From positions 1 through 64,000 of the forward strand of contig JALWEI010000038.1 in the NCBI GenBank assembly GCA_027014125.1: a stretch of DNA of 64,000 nucleotides, written 5' to 3'. The notes beneath the pieces were generated by a model. It made no database searches and was not told the DNA's origin. It saw nothing but the letters and a program-made list of their open reading frames with translations. Position numbers and translations under genes: made by a program. The stretch comes from Acidilobaceae archaeon. Its GTDB lineage: Archaea > Thermoproteota > Thermoprotei_A > Sulfolobales > Acidilobaceae. This document shows positions 55,967-64,000 of this stretch, in pieces; the first letter of the stretch is position 1, and the number at the start of each line of letters is the position of its first letter.

Positions 55967-56504
55967 TCAGCACTGCATCCAGCGTTGTCGCGGTGCCGTC
56001 CTTGCATATCGTGTAGTGTATCTTGCCGTTCGCCACCTCTATCCGGGCCTTGATGTTGGTCTCAGCGACCTCTATGCTCCCATCCTTGGCAAGCTCGACC
56101 CTGTACCCTGCATACTTGAGGCTCCTATACACTGTATCCCTATCCAGCTTCCTCTCCTCGCCCCGCGACTCGAGCTTGGATATAGCCTCCAGCGCCTTTG
56201 ACGCCACCTGGGGGCATGCCTGCTTGTACTCCTCTGCTAGCTTCTCCAGGATAGCCTTGAGGATCCACTCCATGTGGAGGTTCCTCAGGTACTCTGCAAG
56301 GTCGCTCCACTCCTCGCTGTCCAGGTAGTCTACTATCCTCCTAGGGTCACCGCCAAATATTGTGAACCTGTACTTATCCTCCGCCCTACCTATATACTTC
56401 CTAACATCATCTATCACGTTAGAGGGAACCTTCTCAGCGTAGTCGGCCAACACCCTGTTGACTATATGCCTAAGGAAGTCCTTGTCGGGGCTACACTGCT
56501 CCAC
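55938..56504 (-). CDS. Hypothetical protein, 188 residues
   Basis: Not recognised as a named family. It is soluble and mostly helical at the N-terminus (SPDKDFLRHIVNRVLADYAEK; DDVRKYIGRAEDKYRFTIFG), with LHMEWILKAILEKLAEEYKQ in the middle. The C-terminal 60 residues look like a small beta domain (GYRVELAKDGSIEVAETN, then KARIEVANGKIHYTICKDG). Three Cys are scattered, none in a metal motif. A strong TATA (GATTATAATTAAAC on the minus strand, RC of 56541-56554) supports it. Confidence 0.7.
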   Translation of the reverse strand: MEQCSPDKDFLRHIVNRVLADYAEKVPSNVIDDVRKYIGRAEDKYRFTIFGGDPRRIVDYLDSEEWSDLAEYLRNLHMEWILKAILEKLAEEYKQACPQVASKALEAISKLESRGEERKLDRDTVYRSLKYAGYRVELAKDGSIEVAETNIKARIEVANGKIHYTICKDGTATTLDAVLTRIEKLREL

Positions 56505-56541
56505 CAGCGCCCACCCAAGGGATCCTATCCCTCCGGAGCGG

Positions 56542-56552
56542 TTTAATTATAA
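56542..56552. promoter_or_regulatory. Divergent promoter (TTTAATTATAA)
   Basis: This box lies in the 102-nt gap between the 188-residue protein gene (minus, start 56504) and trkH (plus, start 56607) and is spaced suitably for both. Confidence 0.55.
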
Positions 56553-56606
56553 TCAGTGGCATAGGCATAGGCTACCGGGGGAGCCCCGGGCCCCACTGGC
56601 TACCGG

Positions 56607-58088
56607 GTGCAGGGCTTGCTTAGGAAGATCGTGTCATACGCAGGGCTGGCGGTGGGTACATCGAGCTTCTCGCTGATAGGGGCGGGCCTATACGGTGTAA
56701 GCTTTACCATGGAGCATGAGGTAGCCCTAGTGTTCCTCAGCCTGGGGGTGGCCTACCTCCTAGTCGGCCTAGCTCTATCCAGGGTGGAGGCCCGGGGCCT
56801 GAGCGTGGGCGAGGGAGTGTTACTGACAATACTAGTCTGGCTCACAGTCCCAGCTTTAACCAGTGTGGCCCTCGTCATCACCCTCGGTATACCATTCATA
56901 GACGCCTACTTCGAGAGTGTTGGGGGCTGGACGACTACAGGCCTCACCATAATGAGCGGGGAGCCGAGTAGCTGGGATGGTAGCTACGTGCCTAGCGTGG
57001 GGGAGCTGCCTGAGACCGTGAAGATGTGGAGGAGTATAATGCAGTGGCTGGGAGGTTTGGGGATAATAGTGTTCACGATAGCCCTCCTAGCAAGACCCGG
57101 CATATCGGCAGCAGTCCTATACGTCGCGGAGGGCAGGTACGAGAGGTTGGAGGCTAGCCTGAAGAGGAGCGCGTACAGGCTCGGCATACTATATACTATA
57201 CTAACACTGATCGGCGTTGCATTGATATACGCCGCTGGTGCCACCCTAGTCGACTCGATACACTTCTCCATGACGGCCATATCAACGGCAGGCTTCACGC
57301 CGTATACAGAGAGCATAGCCCGCTACCTAGACTATGACTGGGTCCTAGTAACGACTCTACTCGTATCCTTCATGGGGGCCATGAGCTTCTCGGACCACGA
57401 TAGTATACTAACCCTGAGGCTGTCGAGGCTGAGGCATAGCGTGGAGCTCAAGGCACAACTCCTGATACTCGTACTGGCAGTAGCGGCCACCTGGCTCCTC
57501 TACGAGAGGGATGCACTGCTAAGGGAGGTCTACACGCTCCGCCAGGCCCTCTACGATGCTGTATCAGCGTATACGACGGTTGGATTCCAATCCGGGCCCC
57601 TAGGCGAGGCGTCGGGAGACTATAAGATATGGCTCATAGTACTATCAGCTATAGGAGGAAGCGCGTTCTCCACCGCTGGCGGGATCAAGGTCCTCAGGAT
57701 AGCAGTTGCCCTCAAGGTCCTGGTAATGGAGGCGGAGACGATAGTGAAGCCCCAGGGATACGCTCCAAGGAGGAGGATGGGCAGGTACTATGTCGATGAG
57801 AGGCTGGTCAGGAGGGTCATGGCAGGCATCGCGGCCTTCGTATTCGCTTATATAATACTAGTAGTCACAGCGATACTGCTCTACCCTAACATGTACAAGG
57901 CTGATGACATCCTATTCGAAATGGCAAGCGCCGTATTCAACATAGGATTGAGTACGGGTATAACCGCGGCCTCAGCGCCCACCGGGATAAAGATCCTATT
58001 GTCGGTAGGCATGCTACTAGGTAGGTTAGAGGTTATACCTTTCATAGTAGCGGCGAGGCAGGTAATCTATATGGCTAGGAGGAGCTAG
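56607..58088 (+). CDS. trkH: Potassium uptake protein TrkH
   Basis: This 493-residue membrane protein is the K+-translocating subunit of a Trk/Ktr system. The selectivity-filter segments are visible: ESVGGWTTTGLTIM (P1), HFSMTAISTAGFTPY (P2), DAVSAYTTVGFQSG (P3) and NIGLSTGITAA (P4), with conserved Gly in each. QWLGGLGIIVFTIALLARPG matches the family's WLGGMG. The start is GTG 56607; TTG 56616, with GGGTG 6 nt upstream, is also possible. No TrkA gene is nearby. It overlaps the convergent TRAM gene by 4 nt. Confidence 0.92.
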   Translation: MQGLLRKIVSYAGLAVGTSSFSLIGAGLYGVSFTMEHEVALVFLSLGVAYLLVGLALSRVEARGLSVGEGVLLTILVWLTVPALTSVALVITLGIPFIDAYFESVGGWTTTGLTIMSGEPSSWDGSYVPSVGELPETVKMWRSIMQWLGGLGIIVFTIALLARPGISAAVLYVAEGRYERLEASLKRSAYRLGILYTILTLIGVALIYAAGATLVDSIHFSMTAISTAGFTPYTESIARYLDYDWVLVTTLLVSFMGAMSFSDHDSILTLRLSRLRHSVELKAQLLILVLAVAATWLLYERDALLREVYTLRQALYDAVSAYTTVGFQSGPLGEASGDYKIWLIVLSAIGGSAFSTAGGIKVLRIAVALKVLVMEAETIVKPQGYAPRRRMGRYYVDERLVRRVMAGIAAFVFAYIILVVTAILLYPNMYKADDILFEMASAVFNIGLSTGITAASAPTGIKILLSVGMLLGRLEVIPFIVAARQVIYMARRS

Positions 58089-58360
58089 CCCTCGACAGGC
58101 CTGCCCCATATCCGGGAGCCCTGGACCCTCTCAACCCTAACCCTAACCACATCCCCCGGCATCGCGTCACCCAGGATGACGACGGTGTAACCCTTATAGC
58201 TGCCCAGCGGGTCCCCGTTCTCATCCGTCTTGGAGACGCGAACCTCGATCACGCTACCAATCTCTATGTGCTCCCTCTGCTGGGGCTTCTTGTAGGAGGG
58301 GTATACGCTTATCCTATTATAATCGGTATTGTAGATGTTGTGCCTCCTCTTCCTCCTCAC
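58085..58360 (-). CDS. TRAM-domain protein
   Basis: This 91-residue protein has a basic N-terminus (MRRKRRHNIYNTDYN) and a TRAM domain (EIGSVIEVRVSKTDENGDPL to GDVVRVRVERVQGSRIWGRP), a small beta-barrel that binds RNA. Stand-alone TRAM proteins in archaea have been proposed as RNA chaperones. The GTG start at 58360 follows GGTGG about 6-10 nt away. It shares its promoter region with the divergent mannosyltransferase-like gene. Confidence 0.85.
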   Translation of the reverse strand: MRRKRRHNIYNTDYNRISVYPSYKKPQQREHIEIGSVIEVRVSKTDENGDPLGSYKGYTVVILGDAMPGDVVRVRVERVQGSRIWGRPVEG

Positions 58361-58400
58361 ATAAGTCCACCACTACCCAGGCATGCTGGAGCCTGCAATG

Positions 58401-58408
58401 CTTATATC
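58401..58408. promoter_or_regulatory. Shared divergent promoter box (CTTATATC)
   Basis: It is about 40 nt from the TRAM-gene start (left) and about 65 nt from the mannosyltransferase-like gene (right), with predicted starts near 58380 and 58430. Confidence 0.45.
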
Positions 58409-58473
58409 CCTTCCGGGGCCATCTTGGTAGGCGGCGGGATGAGGAAAGGCAGGGCTGACTGTCTAGGGTGAGG

Positions 58474-59730
58474 ATGCTGAGCTACGCTGACCGTTCATGG
58501 CTCCCATGGCTCCTAATACTACTCCTAGCAGTCTCCTCATCGGCAGTATTCGTATACCACTCAGCCAGTAGCCTCGCCCGCCTCTACACGGAGCTCGGGA
58601 AGGAGTATGTCAGCGACGAGATATACTATGTCGATACCGCCAGGAGGATGCTCCAGAACGTATTCAAGGTGGAGATGGAGTATTGGAGTTACTCGGGTAA
58701 GACTAATGAGGACTACTACAACCTAGAGCATCCCCCGCTGGGCAAGTACATCATAGCGCTGTCGATGGTTGTATGCGGGGATAAGCCACTATGCTGGAGG
58801 CTCCCCGGCATCATAGAGGCCAGCCTCATACCCGTGATAGTGGCCCTCGCCTACACCGGCAGGAGGCCGCCCATGATCCTGGCAGCCGCCTCGGCAGCCA
58901 TGGCTGCTGGCAGCGACTATATACTGAGGACAGCCGGGGCCGTGGCAATGTTAGACATACACCTTGCCTTCTTCACCGCGCTCACAATACTAGCCGCAGC
59001 CAGGGGCAGGCTAGCGATAGCAGGCATAATGGCTGGGGCAGCGGCATCCGTTAAGATTAGCGGGGTAGCGGCGGTGCTAGCCCTGATAGTGTACATAGCA
59101 TACGCGGGCTGGATGGGCAGGAGGGAGAGGGTTAGGTGGGTACTCAAGGTAATCCTCCTATCCGCGGCGGTATACATTATAATGTATGTGCCATTGGCCT
59201 CCTACTTCGGCCCGGTGGAGCTAGTCAAGGAGAATATAAACGCGTTGAAGTGGCACACAACCTCTAGGCCAGCCAACGGGCCCCCAACCTCCACCCCCAC
59301 AGGGTGGATATTCAACGTGAACCCCTTCTACTACAGTGTCTCGGGGGCACTAGTCGCTGCCAGGCTGAACACGCTGGTACACCTGCCAGCACTAGTAGCG
59401 GCGCTGGTGGTAACAATGTACCACCTTGACAGGGGTAGGGAGAGGATGGTCTTCTCCTCCATACTATACATGAGCGTAATACTAACCTACTACCTAGTCT
59501 TCGCCCTAGGCAACAGGACGCTCTACAGCTTCTACGCAGTCCAGCTAACCCCCGCGGCGGCAGGAGTCCTAGCCGAGGTGTCCCTCCTAGTCTCGGGGAG
59601 AAGTGGTACACCTAAAACCCTAGAAGGGGATCCCCACCGCGATGGTGACGGCGGTGGAGGGCCTATACGAGAAGCTGGAGCCCAGGACCCCGGGGCAGGA
59701 GAGGCTGAAGGAGGCCCTGGAGTCGGGTAG
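58474..59730 (+). CDS. GT39/PMT-like membrane glycosyltransferase
   Basis: The protein of about 418 residues has some eight hydrophobic segments and the PMT (dolichyl-phosphate-mannose:protein mannosyltransferase) hallmarks: YVSDEIYYVDTARRMLQ (the Asp-Glu of loop 1), YYNLEHPPLGKYIIALS and AASVKISGVAAVLALIVY. It probably moves a sugar from a lipid carrier to an exported protein or glycan. ATG 58474 or GTG 58468 starts it. The last about 30 residues, rich in Gly, Asp and Pro, are encoded out of frame inside the next gene (89-nt overlap). The functional protein may not need them. Confidence 0.82.
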   Translation: MLSYADRSWLPWLLILLLAVSSSAVFVYHSASSLARLYTELGKEYVSDEIYYVDTARRMLQNVFKVEMEYWSYSGKTNEDYYNLEHPPLGKYIIALSMVVCGDKPLCWRLPGIIEASLIPVIVALAYTGRRPPMILAAASAAMAAGSDYILRTAGAVAMLDIHLAFFTALTILAAARGRLAIAGIMAGAAASVKISGVAAVLALIVYIAYAGWMGRRERVRWVLKVILLSAAVYIIMYVPLASYFGPVELVKENINALKWHTTSRPANGPPTSTPTGWIFNVNPFYYSVSGALVAARLNTLVHLPALVAALVVTMYHLDRGRERMVFSSILYMSVILTYYLVFALGNRTLYSFYAVQLTPAAAGVLAEVSLLVSGRSGTPKTLEGDPHRDGDGGGGPIREAGAQDPGAGEAEGGPGVG

Positions 59731-60793
59731 CGACATAGTAGGGGTCTTCGGGCCCACCGGGACGGGTAAGAGCCTATTCTCCATATCCTACGGGGTATCA
59801 TCGGCTCTACAGGGAAGGTATGACAGGTTCATACTAGCAAGGCCAGTGATAGACATAGCCACGGGTAGGGAGGTAACGATAACCAGCGACCCAGAGATGT
59901 ACAGGAGCATAGCATCAGAATACATAGAAGATATACTGAAGACAGGGTCAGCGGGCCTCGAGAAGCTATACGAGTCGGGTAAGATCGTCCTAGTAGACCC
60001 ACACTTCCTCCGGGGCCGGACCTTCGACAACTCCATAATAGTCCTGGACGACGCCCAGAGCGTGCCCCCGGAGACCATAGTAGAGGTTATAACCAGGCTC
60101 GGAGAGGGTAGCAGGCTCATCATAGCAGGGGATCCGGTATTCCAGAGGACCACAGAGCCGGGCAAGGACGGGGCCAGCCTGGCTAGGGAGATACTACTAG
60201 GAGAGGAGAACGCGGTGGTAGTGGACCTAGGCGTGAAGGACATAGTAAGGCCCGGGGCCAGGAGGGGCATAAGGCTACTCCTCGAGCTGAACATGAGGAA
60301 GAGGAGCCTCGATGAGGTTGAGAAGAGCGTCTACGAGGCTGCAAGGATAAGGGCACCAGACGCCGATATAATCACCGTGGTCAACCTCCTAGACCCCAAG
60401 AGGAGATGGGGGATAGAGAGCGACCACACGCCCGACGCACTGATAATAGTGAAGGAGAAGCACATGGGCAGACTCATAGGACAGAGGGGAGAAAGGATAG
60501 CACAGGTGGAGGAGGATACAGGCCTAAGCGTAAGGGGCATACCACTAACCCTAGACTTCAGGGAGCTAGTCAGAGCCATACACCCGGTGGCATGGATACA
60601 CAAGCACATAATAGACACGGACTTCGCGGGGCCACTGCTGAAACTTGAGGTGGCCAGGGGCAACATGGGCCCACTGATGGGGCAACGGGGCATATACATA
60701 CGGTTCCTAGACGAGATAGTCCAGAAACTACTAGGGGTCAGGGTTCACGTGGTCGAAGCAGAGGAGAGGCCTAGGAAGAGGAGGAGAAGGTAG
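59642..60793 (+). CDS. PhoH-like ATPase with two KH domains
   Basis: This 383-residue protein has a PhoH-type ATPase domain: Walker A GVFGPTGTGKSLFS (about 37), Walker B SIIVLDDAQSVPPETI (usual DEAQ; here DDAQ), and RLIIAGDPVF with the sensor Asp. The C-terminal half carries two KH modules with GxxG loops, LIGQRGERIAQVEED and MGQRGIYIRFLDEI, which bind RNA. The basic RPRKRRRR tail fits this. It could be an RNA helicase or translation-linked ATPase. ATG 59642 has AGGGGAT about 11 nt upstream. Confidence 0.88.
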   Translation: MVTAVEGLYEKLEPRTPGQERLKEALESGSDIVGVFGPTGTGKSLFSISYGVSSALQGRYDRFILARPVIDIATGREVTITSDPEMYRSIASEYIEDILKTGSAGLEKLYESGKIVLVDPHFLRGRTFDNSIIVLDDAQSVPPETIVEVITRLGEGSRLIIAGDPVFQRTTEPGKDGASLAREILLGEENAVVVDLGVKDIVRPGARRGIRLLLELNMRKRSLDEVEKSVYEAARIRAPDADIITVVNLLDPKRRWGIESDHTPDALIIVKEKHMGRLIGQRGERIAQVEEDTGLSVRGIPLTLDFRELVRAIHPVAWIHKHIIDTDFAGPLLKLEVARGNMGPLMGQRGIYIRFLDEIVQKLLGVRVHVVEAEERPRKRRRR

Positions 60794-60794
60794 A

Positions 60795-61130
60795 CTACTC
60801 CTCCTCATACAGCTCAACAACTATACGGGCCTTCACCTTCTCCTTGGAGAAGGGGGGCATCTCCTCCCCAAGGTCTATAGCTATAACAACGTTGTTCCCA
60901 AGGTCATCGGTGAACCGGACCTCGGCGATATACCTAGCCCTGGGGCCACCCTCCTCCATCATCTTCAGTACACTCTCATATATCCTAGATATAGCCATCT
61001 GTAGCGCCACGGGGCTACTGAAGTCCTCGGGCTTGAAGGTTATTGTGGCAAGATTCCTCAGGACCTTGCCGACCCGGGCCTCCCCGTCGAACCCCCTCAG
61101 AAACTTGGCCTCCTCAGACACCCTACACAC
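60795..61130 (-). CDS. Small hypothetical protein, about 110 residues
   Basis: No named family is recognised. The sequence is compact and probably folded: LRGFDGEARVGKVLRNLATI, TFKPEDFSSPVALQMAISRI, then ARYIAEVRFTDDLGNNVVIA and KARIVVELYEEE, a mix of helices and strands with no Cys. GTG 61130 or GTG 61121 is the start. A TTAATAA box (RC) near 61165 gives a reasonable promoter. It is convergent with the PhoH-KH gene, 1 nt apart, and divergent from leuS. Confidence 0.65.
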   Translation of the reverse strand: MCRVSEEAKFLRGFDGEARVGKVLRNLATITFKPEDFSSPVALQMAISRIYESVLKMMEEGGPRARYIAEVRFTDDLGNNVVIAIDLGEEMPPFSKEKVKARIVVELYEEE

Positions 61131-61208
61131 CCTTGCCAGGTTGGTGGAGGGCTAGGGAGCGTTATTAAGCTAGCACCACTCCAAACCCACCAGCCGGAGC
61201 CTGGAAGG

Positions 61209-64000
61209 GTGAATACGTTGGGGGAGCACACCGAGCCAGTGGATGCTATGAAGGCTATAGAGGAGAAGTGGCAGGAGCGCTGGAGGAGGGACAGGGTATT
61301 CGAGGCGGACCCAGACCCGGGCAGGCCCAAGTTCTTCATAACATTCCCCTACCCCTACGTGAACGCCTACCCCCACCTAGGGAGCGCATTCACAATACTG
61401 AGGGTGGACATTACCGCCAGGTACAAGAGGATGAGGGGCTATAACGTTCTATTCCCCCAGGGCTGGCACGCGACCGGTGGCCCCATAGTAGCTGCCTCCC
61501 TGAAGGTCAGGGAGGGTAATGAGAAGCAGATCAAGACGCTGAGAGACATGGGTATACCAGAGGAGGAGATACCCAAATTCCAGGACCCAGTCTACTGGGT
61601 CAAATTCTTCACACGAGGCTGGAGGAGGGACCTAGAGAGGTACGGGATGAGCATAGACTGGAGGAGGGAGTTCCACACAACCAGCCTAAACCCGTACTAT
61701 AGCAAGTTCATAGAGTGGCAGTACCTAAAACTGAGGGAGAAGGGGCTGGTAGGCAAGGGGGAACACCCAGTAGTATGGTGCCCCAAAGAGCAGAAGGTCG
61801 TGGGAGACCACGACAGGCCTGACGAGTACGCGGGGATAAGCCCACAGGAGGCCGTCATAATAAAGTTCCGGGGCGACGACGGCCTAGTCTACCCGGCACT
61901 AACCTACAGGCCCGAGACAGTGTTCGGCGTGACCAACATATGGGTGAACCCTAGGGCTACGTACCTGATCGCAGAGGTAGACGGGGAGGACTGGGTCATA
62001 AGCGACTACATGGCCAGAGAGCTGGCAGACCAGAGGCACGAGGTCAAGGTGAAGGGTAGCATAGAGGGCAGGGAGCTGATAGGCAGGATCGCAGTGAACC
62101 CAGCCACAGGAGCCAGGGTCCCCGTGCTGCCCGCTAGCTTCGTGGAGCCCGATATAGGCACCGGCGTGGTGATGAGCGTCCCCGCCCACGCCCCCTACGA
62201 CTACATAGCCCTAGAGGAGCTAAAGGCCCGGGGAGAGGTGCTGAGAGAGTACGGGGTAGACCCATCAATACTCGAGGGGATAGAGCCCATACCCCTGATA
62301 AGGCTAGAGGGATACTCCCGGATACCAGCCAAGGACGCCGTGGAGAGGCTAGGAGTAAAGAGCCAGGAAGACAGGGAGCTCCTAGACAAGGCAACCAAGG
62401 AGATCTACTCCAAGGAGTACCACTCCGGCGTGCTACTAGAGGTGACGGGAAGGTGGGCAGGCAGGAAGGTCAGCGACGCCAAGGAGGAGATAATAGAGTG
62501 GCTGGCATCCCGCGGGGACGCAGTCAGAGTATACACCCTACCCACAAGGGTATACTGCCGCTGCGGTGCGAGGACTCATGTGAAGCTCGTCTCGGACCAG
62601 TGGTTCCTACTATACAGTAAGAAGGATTGGAAGGAGAAGGCCCACGAGGCCGTCGAGAGGATGAGGTTCCTCCCGGAGCAGGTCAGGAAGGTCTTCCACG
62701 AGTACATAGACTGGTACAAGGACTGGGCCTTCACCCACAAGGGCGAGCTCGGCACAAGGCTACCCTGGGACCCGGACTGGGTGATAGAGAGCCTGAGCGA
62801 CTCCACCATCTACATGGCGTACTACACGGTTGCAAAGTACCTGCAACACCCGGAGAAGTATGGTATAAAAGCAGAGCAGCTCAAGCCCGAGGTATTCGAC
62901 TACATATTCCTAGGCAAGGGCAGCGCGGAGGAGGTCTCCAAGTCCACTAGCATACCGGCCAGCCTGCTGGAGGAGATGAGGAGAGAGTTCGAGTACTGGT
63001 ACCCGGTAGACATGAGGATCAGCGGCAAGGACCTAATACCAAACCACCTAGTCTTCTACATATTCCACCACGTAGCGATCTTCCCCAGGGAGAAGTGGCC
63101 CCGGGGCATAGGAGTCAACGGGTGGATCATGGTAGAGGGCAAGAAGATGTCGAAGACGCTGGGTAACTTCATACTGCTAAGACAGGCCATAGACAGGTGG
63201 GGGGCAGACGCGACCAGGTGGGCCGAGGTCCTAGGAGGCGCAGACCCTGGCCTAGAGGATGCCAACTTCGAGCCCAGCGTGGCCGAGAGGGCTGCGGAGG
63301 AGCTATACTCCTGGATAAAGTTCGCAGAGGAGAAGTACGGCACCGGGAGGAGCGAGAGGGTCAGGGTCGACGACTGGTTCGAGAGCGTCCTAAACAGGAC
63401 TATAAAGAGGGTCACCAGCCTAATGGAGGAGACAATGTACAAGACCGCGCTGGTGGAGGGCTACTACAACCTACAATCAGCCTACAAGTGGTACATCAAG
63501 AGGGCAGGCACGCCCCAGAGGGACCTGCTGAAGAGGTTCATAGAGGTCCAGACCCTGCTCATAGCCCCAATAGTGCCACACACCGCGGAGGAGGCGTGGG
63601 AGAGGATAGGCAAGAGCGGCTACGCATCCCTACAACCCTGGCCCGAGCCAGAGGAGGATAAGATAAGGGACGACGTGGAGACCGCTGAGAGGATACTAAG
63701 GGAGCTAATAGAGGATGCAAAGAAGGTCCTACGCCTAGTCAAGAAGGCCGACAGGATAAGGGTAATAATAGCCGCCGAGTGGAAGTACGAGATGCTGAAG
63801 CACGTCAAGGAGGCCAGAGATAGGGGGCTAAACCTGAGGGACTCGATAAGGGAGGCAATAGCAAGGATGCCAGACAAGAAGAAGGCAGGAGAGGCGGCTA
63901 AGCTCATAACAAGGAACCCAGAGGTCCTCTCCCTACTAGTAGACAGGAGCCTCGAGCTGGAGACGCTCAAGGAGGCGGCAGGCTTCCTGGCAAGAGAGCT
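61209..64000 (+). CDS. leuS: Leucyl-tRNA synthetase (partial, runs off the window)
   Basis: At least 930 residues are visible without a stop, just short of the usual archaeal length. The class I HIGH motif is FPYPYVNAYPHLGS; the KMSKS loop is MVEGKKMSKTLGNF. The editing domain lies in the insertion containing TYRPETVFGVTNIWVNP and GTGVVMSVPAHAPYDY, which matches archaeal LeuRS. Zn-type Cys are present in VYCRCGARTH. Start GTG 61209 (GGAAGG upstream) is possible, but TTG 61218, with GGGTGA 6 nt upstream, is as good. The gene is cut by the end of the window. Confidence 0.95.
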   Translation, partial: MNTLGEHTEPVDAMKAIEEKWQERWRRDRVFEADPDPGRPKFFITFPYPYVNAYPHLGSAFTILRVDITARYKRMRGYNVLFPQGWHATGGPIVAASLKVREGNEKQIKTLRDMGIPEEEIPKFQDPVYWVKFFTRGWRRDLERYGMSIDWRREFHTTSLNPYYSKFIEWQYLKLREKGLVGKGEHPVVWCPKEQKVVGDHDRPDEYAGISPQEAVIIKFRGDDGLVYPALTYRPETVFGVTNIWVNPRATYLIAEVDGEDWVISDYMARELADQRHEVKVKGSIEGRELIGRIAVNPATGARVPVLPASFVEPDIGTGVVMSVPAHAPYDYIALEELKARGEVLREYGVDPSILEGIEPIPLIRLEGYSRIPAKDAVERLGVKSQEDRELLDKATKEIYSKEYHSGVLLEVTGRWAGRKVSDAKEEIIEWLASRGDAVRVYTLPTRVYCRCGARTHVKLVSDQWFLLYSKKDWKEKAHEAVERMRFLPEQVRKVFHEYIDWYKDWAFTHKGELGTRLPWDPDWVIESLSDSTIYMAYYTVAKYLQHPEKYGIKAEQLKPEVFDYIFLGKGSAEEVSKSTSIPASLLEEMRREFEYWYPVDMRISGKDLIPNHLVFYIFHHVAIFPREKWPRGIGVNGWIMVEGKKMSKTLGNFILLRQAIDRWGADATRWAEVLGGADPGLEDANFEPSVAERAAEELYSWIKFAEEKYGTGRSERVRVDDWFESVLNRTIKRVTSLMEETMYKTALVEGYYNLQSAYKWYIKRAGTPQRDLLKRFIEVQTLLIAPIVPHTAEEAWERIGKSGYASLQPWPEPEEDKIRDDVETAERILRELIEDAKKVLRLVKKADRIRVIIAAEWKYEMLKHVKEARDRGLNLRDSIREAIARMPDKKKAGEAAKLITRNPEVLSLLVDRSLELETLKEAAGFLARE

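Noticed and set aside
1-64000. CRISPR arrays, transposases, integrases, rRNA or tRNA genes
   Set aside because: No regularly spaced repeats, terminal inverted repeats, recombinase motifs or tRNA-like T-loops were found on reading both strands; absence by eye is not proof.

Overview
The window looks like chromosomal DNA from a hyperthermophilic crenarchaeote (Thermoproteota), probably Desulfurococcales-like; I cannot name the species. It carries archaeal or crenarchaeal ribosomal proteins (L21e, L10e, S26e), RNA polymerase Rpb4/F, ABCE1, primase PriL, RNase P Rpp30, Pus10, Trm5/Taw3, V/A-ATPase subunit K and a geranylgeranyl-reductase-type flavoprotein. Promoters are TTTAAA/TTATATA boxes. Many genes start with GTG or TTG, Shine-Dalgarno (SD) motifs are of the GGTGA type, and codons AGG, ATA and CTA dominate. 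Coding density is very high and genes often overlap by 4-40 nt. The longest gene-free stretch is about 290 nt (26979-27270). I saw no rRNA, tRNA, CRISPR array, insertion sequence or integrase.

Layout. 1-1300: CBS-domain protein and an ornithine-cyclodeaminase-family enzyme. 1446-6713: complete branched-chain amino-acid type ABC transporter (binding protein, two ATPases, two permeases). 6731-9853 (minus): aspartate semialdehyde dehydrogenase, aspartokinase, uracil phosphoribosyltransferase. 9945-16748: RNA-information genes (Pus10, L21e, Rpb4, DUF655, Dim1/KsgA, Mtq2/PrmC, TrmJ, Trm14, L10e). 16757-20351: ABCE1, a metal-beta-lactamase-fold hydrolase, methionine aminopeptidase. 20416-23650: DUF1512 protein with a small membrane partner, and three unrecognised proteins. 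23844-31051: dipeptide-type ABC system with a stalked binding protein, an enlarged DppC and a single ATPase. 31158-33581: small unknown protein and a bifunctional 3-hydroxyacyl-CoA dehydrogenase/enoyl-CoA hydratase. 33591-35742 (minus): HutI and HutG of histidine degradation. 35812-41137: six overlapping genes for late cobalamin assembly and salvage (CobT, CbiS, CobY, CobD-type decarboxylase, CobS, CbiB). 41180-49132: 2-hydroxyacid dehydrogenase, unknowns, Trm5/Taw3 (wyosine), PriL, Rpp30, PF01877 RNA-binding protein, a divergent aldehyde dehydrogenase, PduO-type adenosyltransferase. 49229-64000: S9 peptidase, YhhQ-type transporter, S26e, ProRS, ATPase subunit K, dCTP deaminase, flavoprotein, TrkH, TRAM protein, GT39-like mannosyltransferase, PhoH-KH ATPase and LeuRS, which runs off the window.

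How the genes connect. The cobalamin block plus PduO (48575) covers corrinoid salvage, aminopropanol-arm attachment, nucleotide-loop assembly and adenosylation; no corrin-ring genes are present. The two ABC importers and the peptidases suggest peptide and amino-acid use, matched by histidine breakdown. The tRNA/rRNA modification and RNase P genes form clusters typical of archaeal information processing.

Most noteworthy: I did not find a clearly new multi-gene system. The strongest unusual signal is two conserved genes, Rpp30 (46627) and a Trm5-type methyltransferase (43628), whose conserved N-termini are encoded in frame but have no ATG, GTG or TTG available. Well-placed SD motifs point to ACG and TTA as start codons. 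Other candidates are the coiled-coil-stalked binding protein, the extracellular insertion in DppC, the insertion inside the DUF655 protein, an aldehyde-dehydrogenase homologue lacking two of three catalytic residues, and the DUF1512 pair of unknown function.
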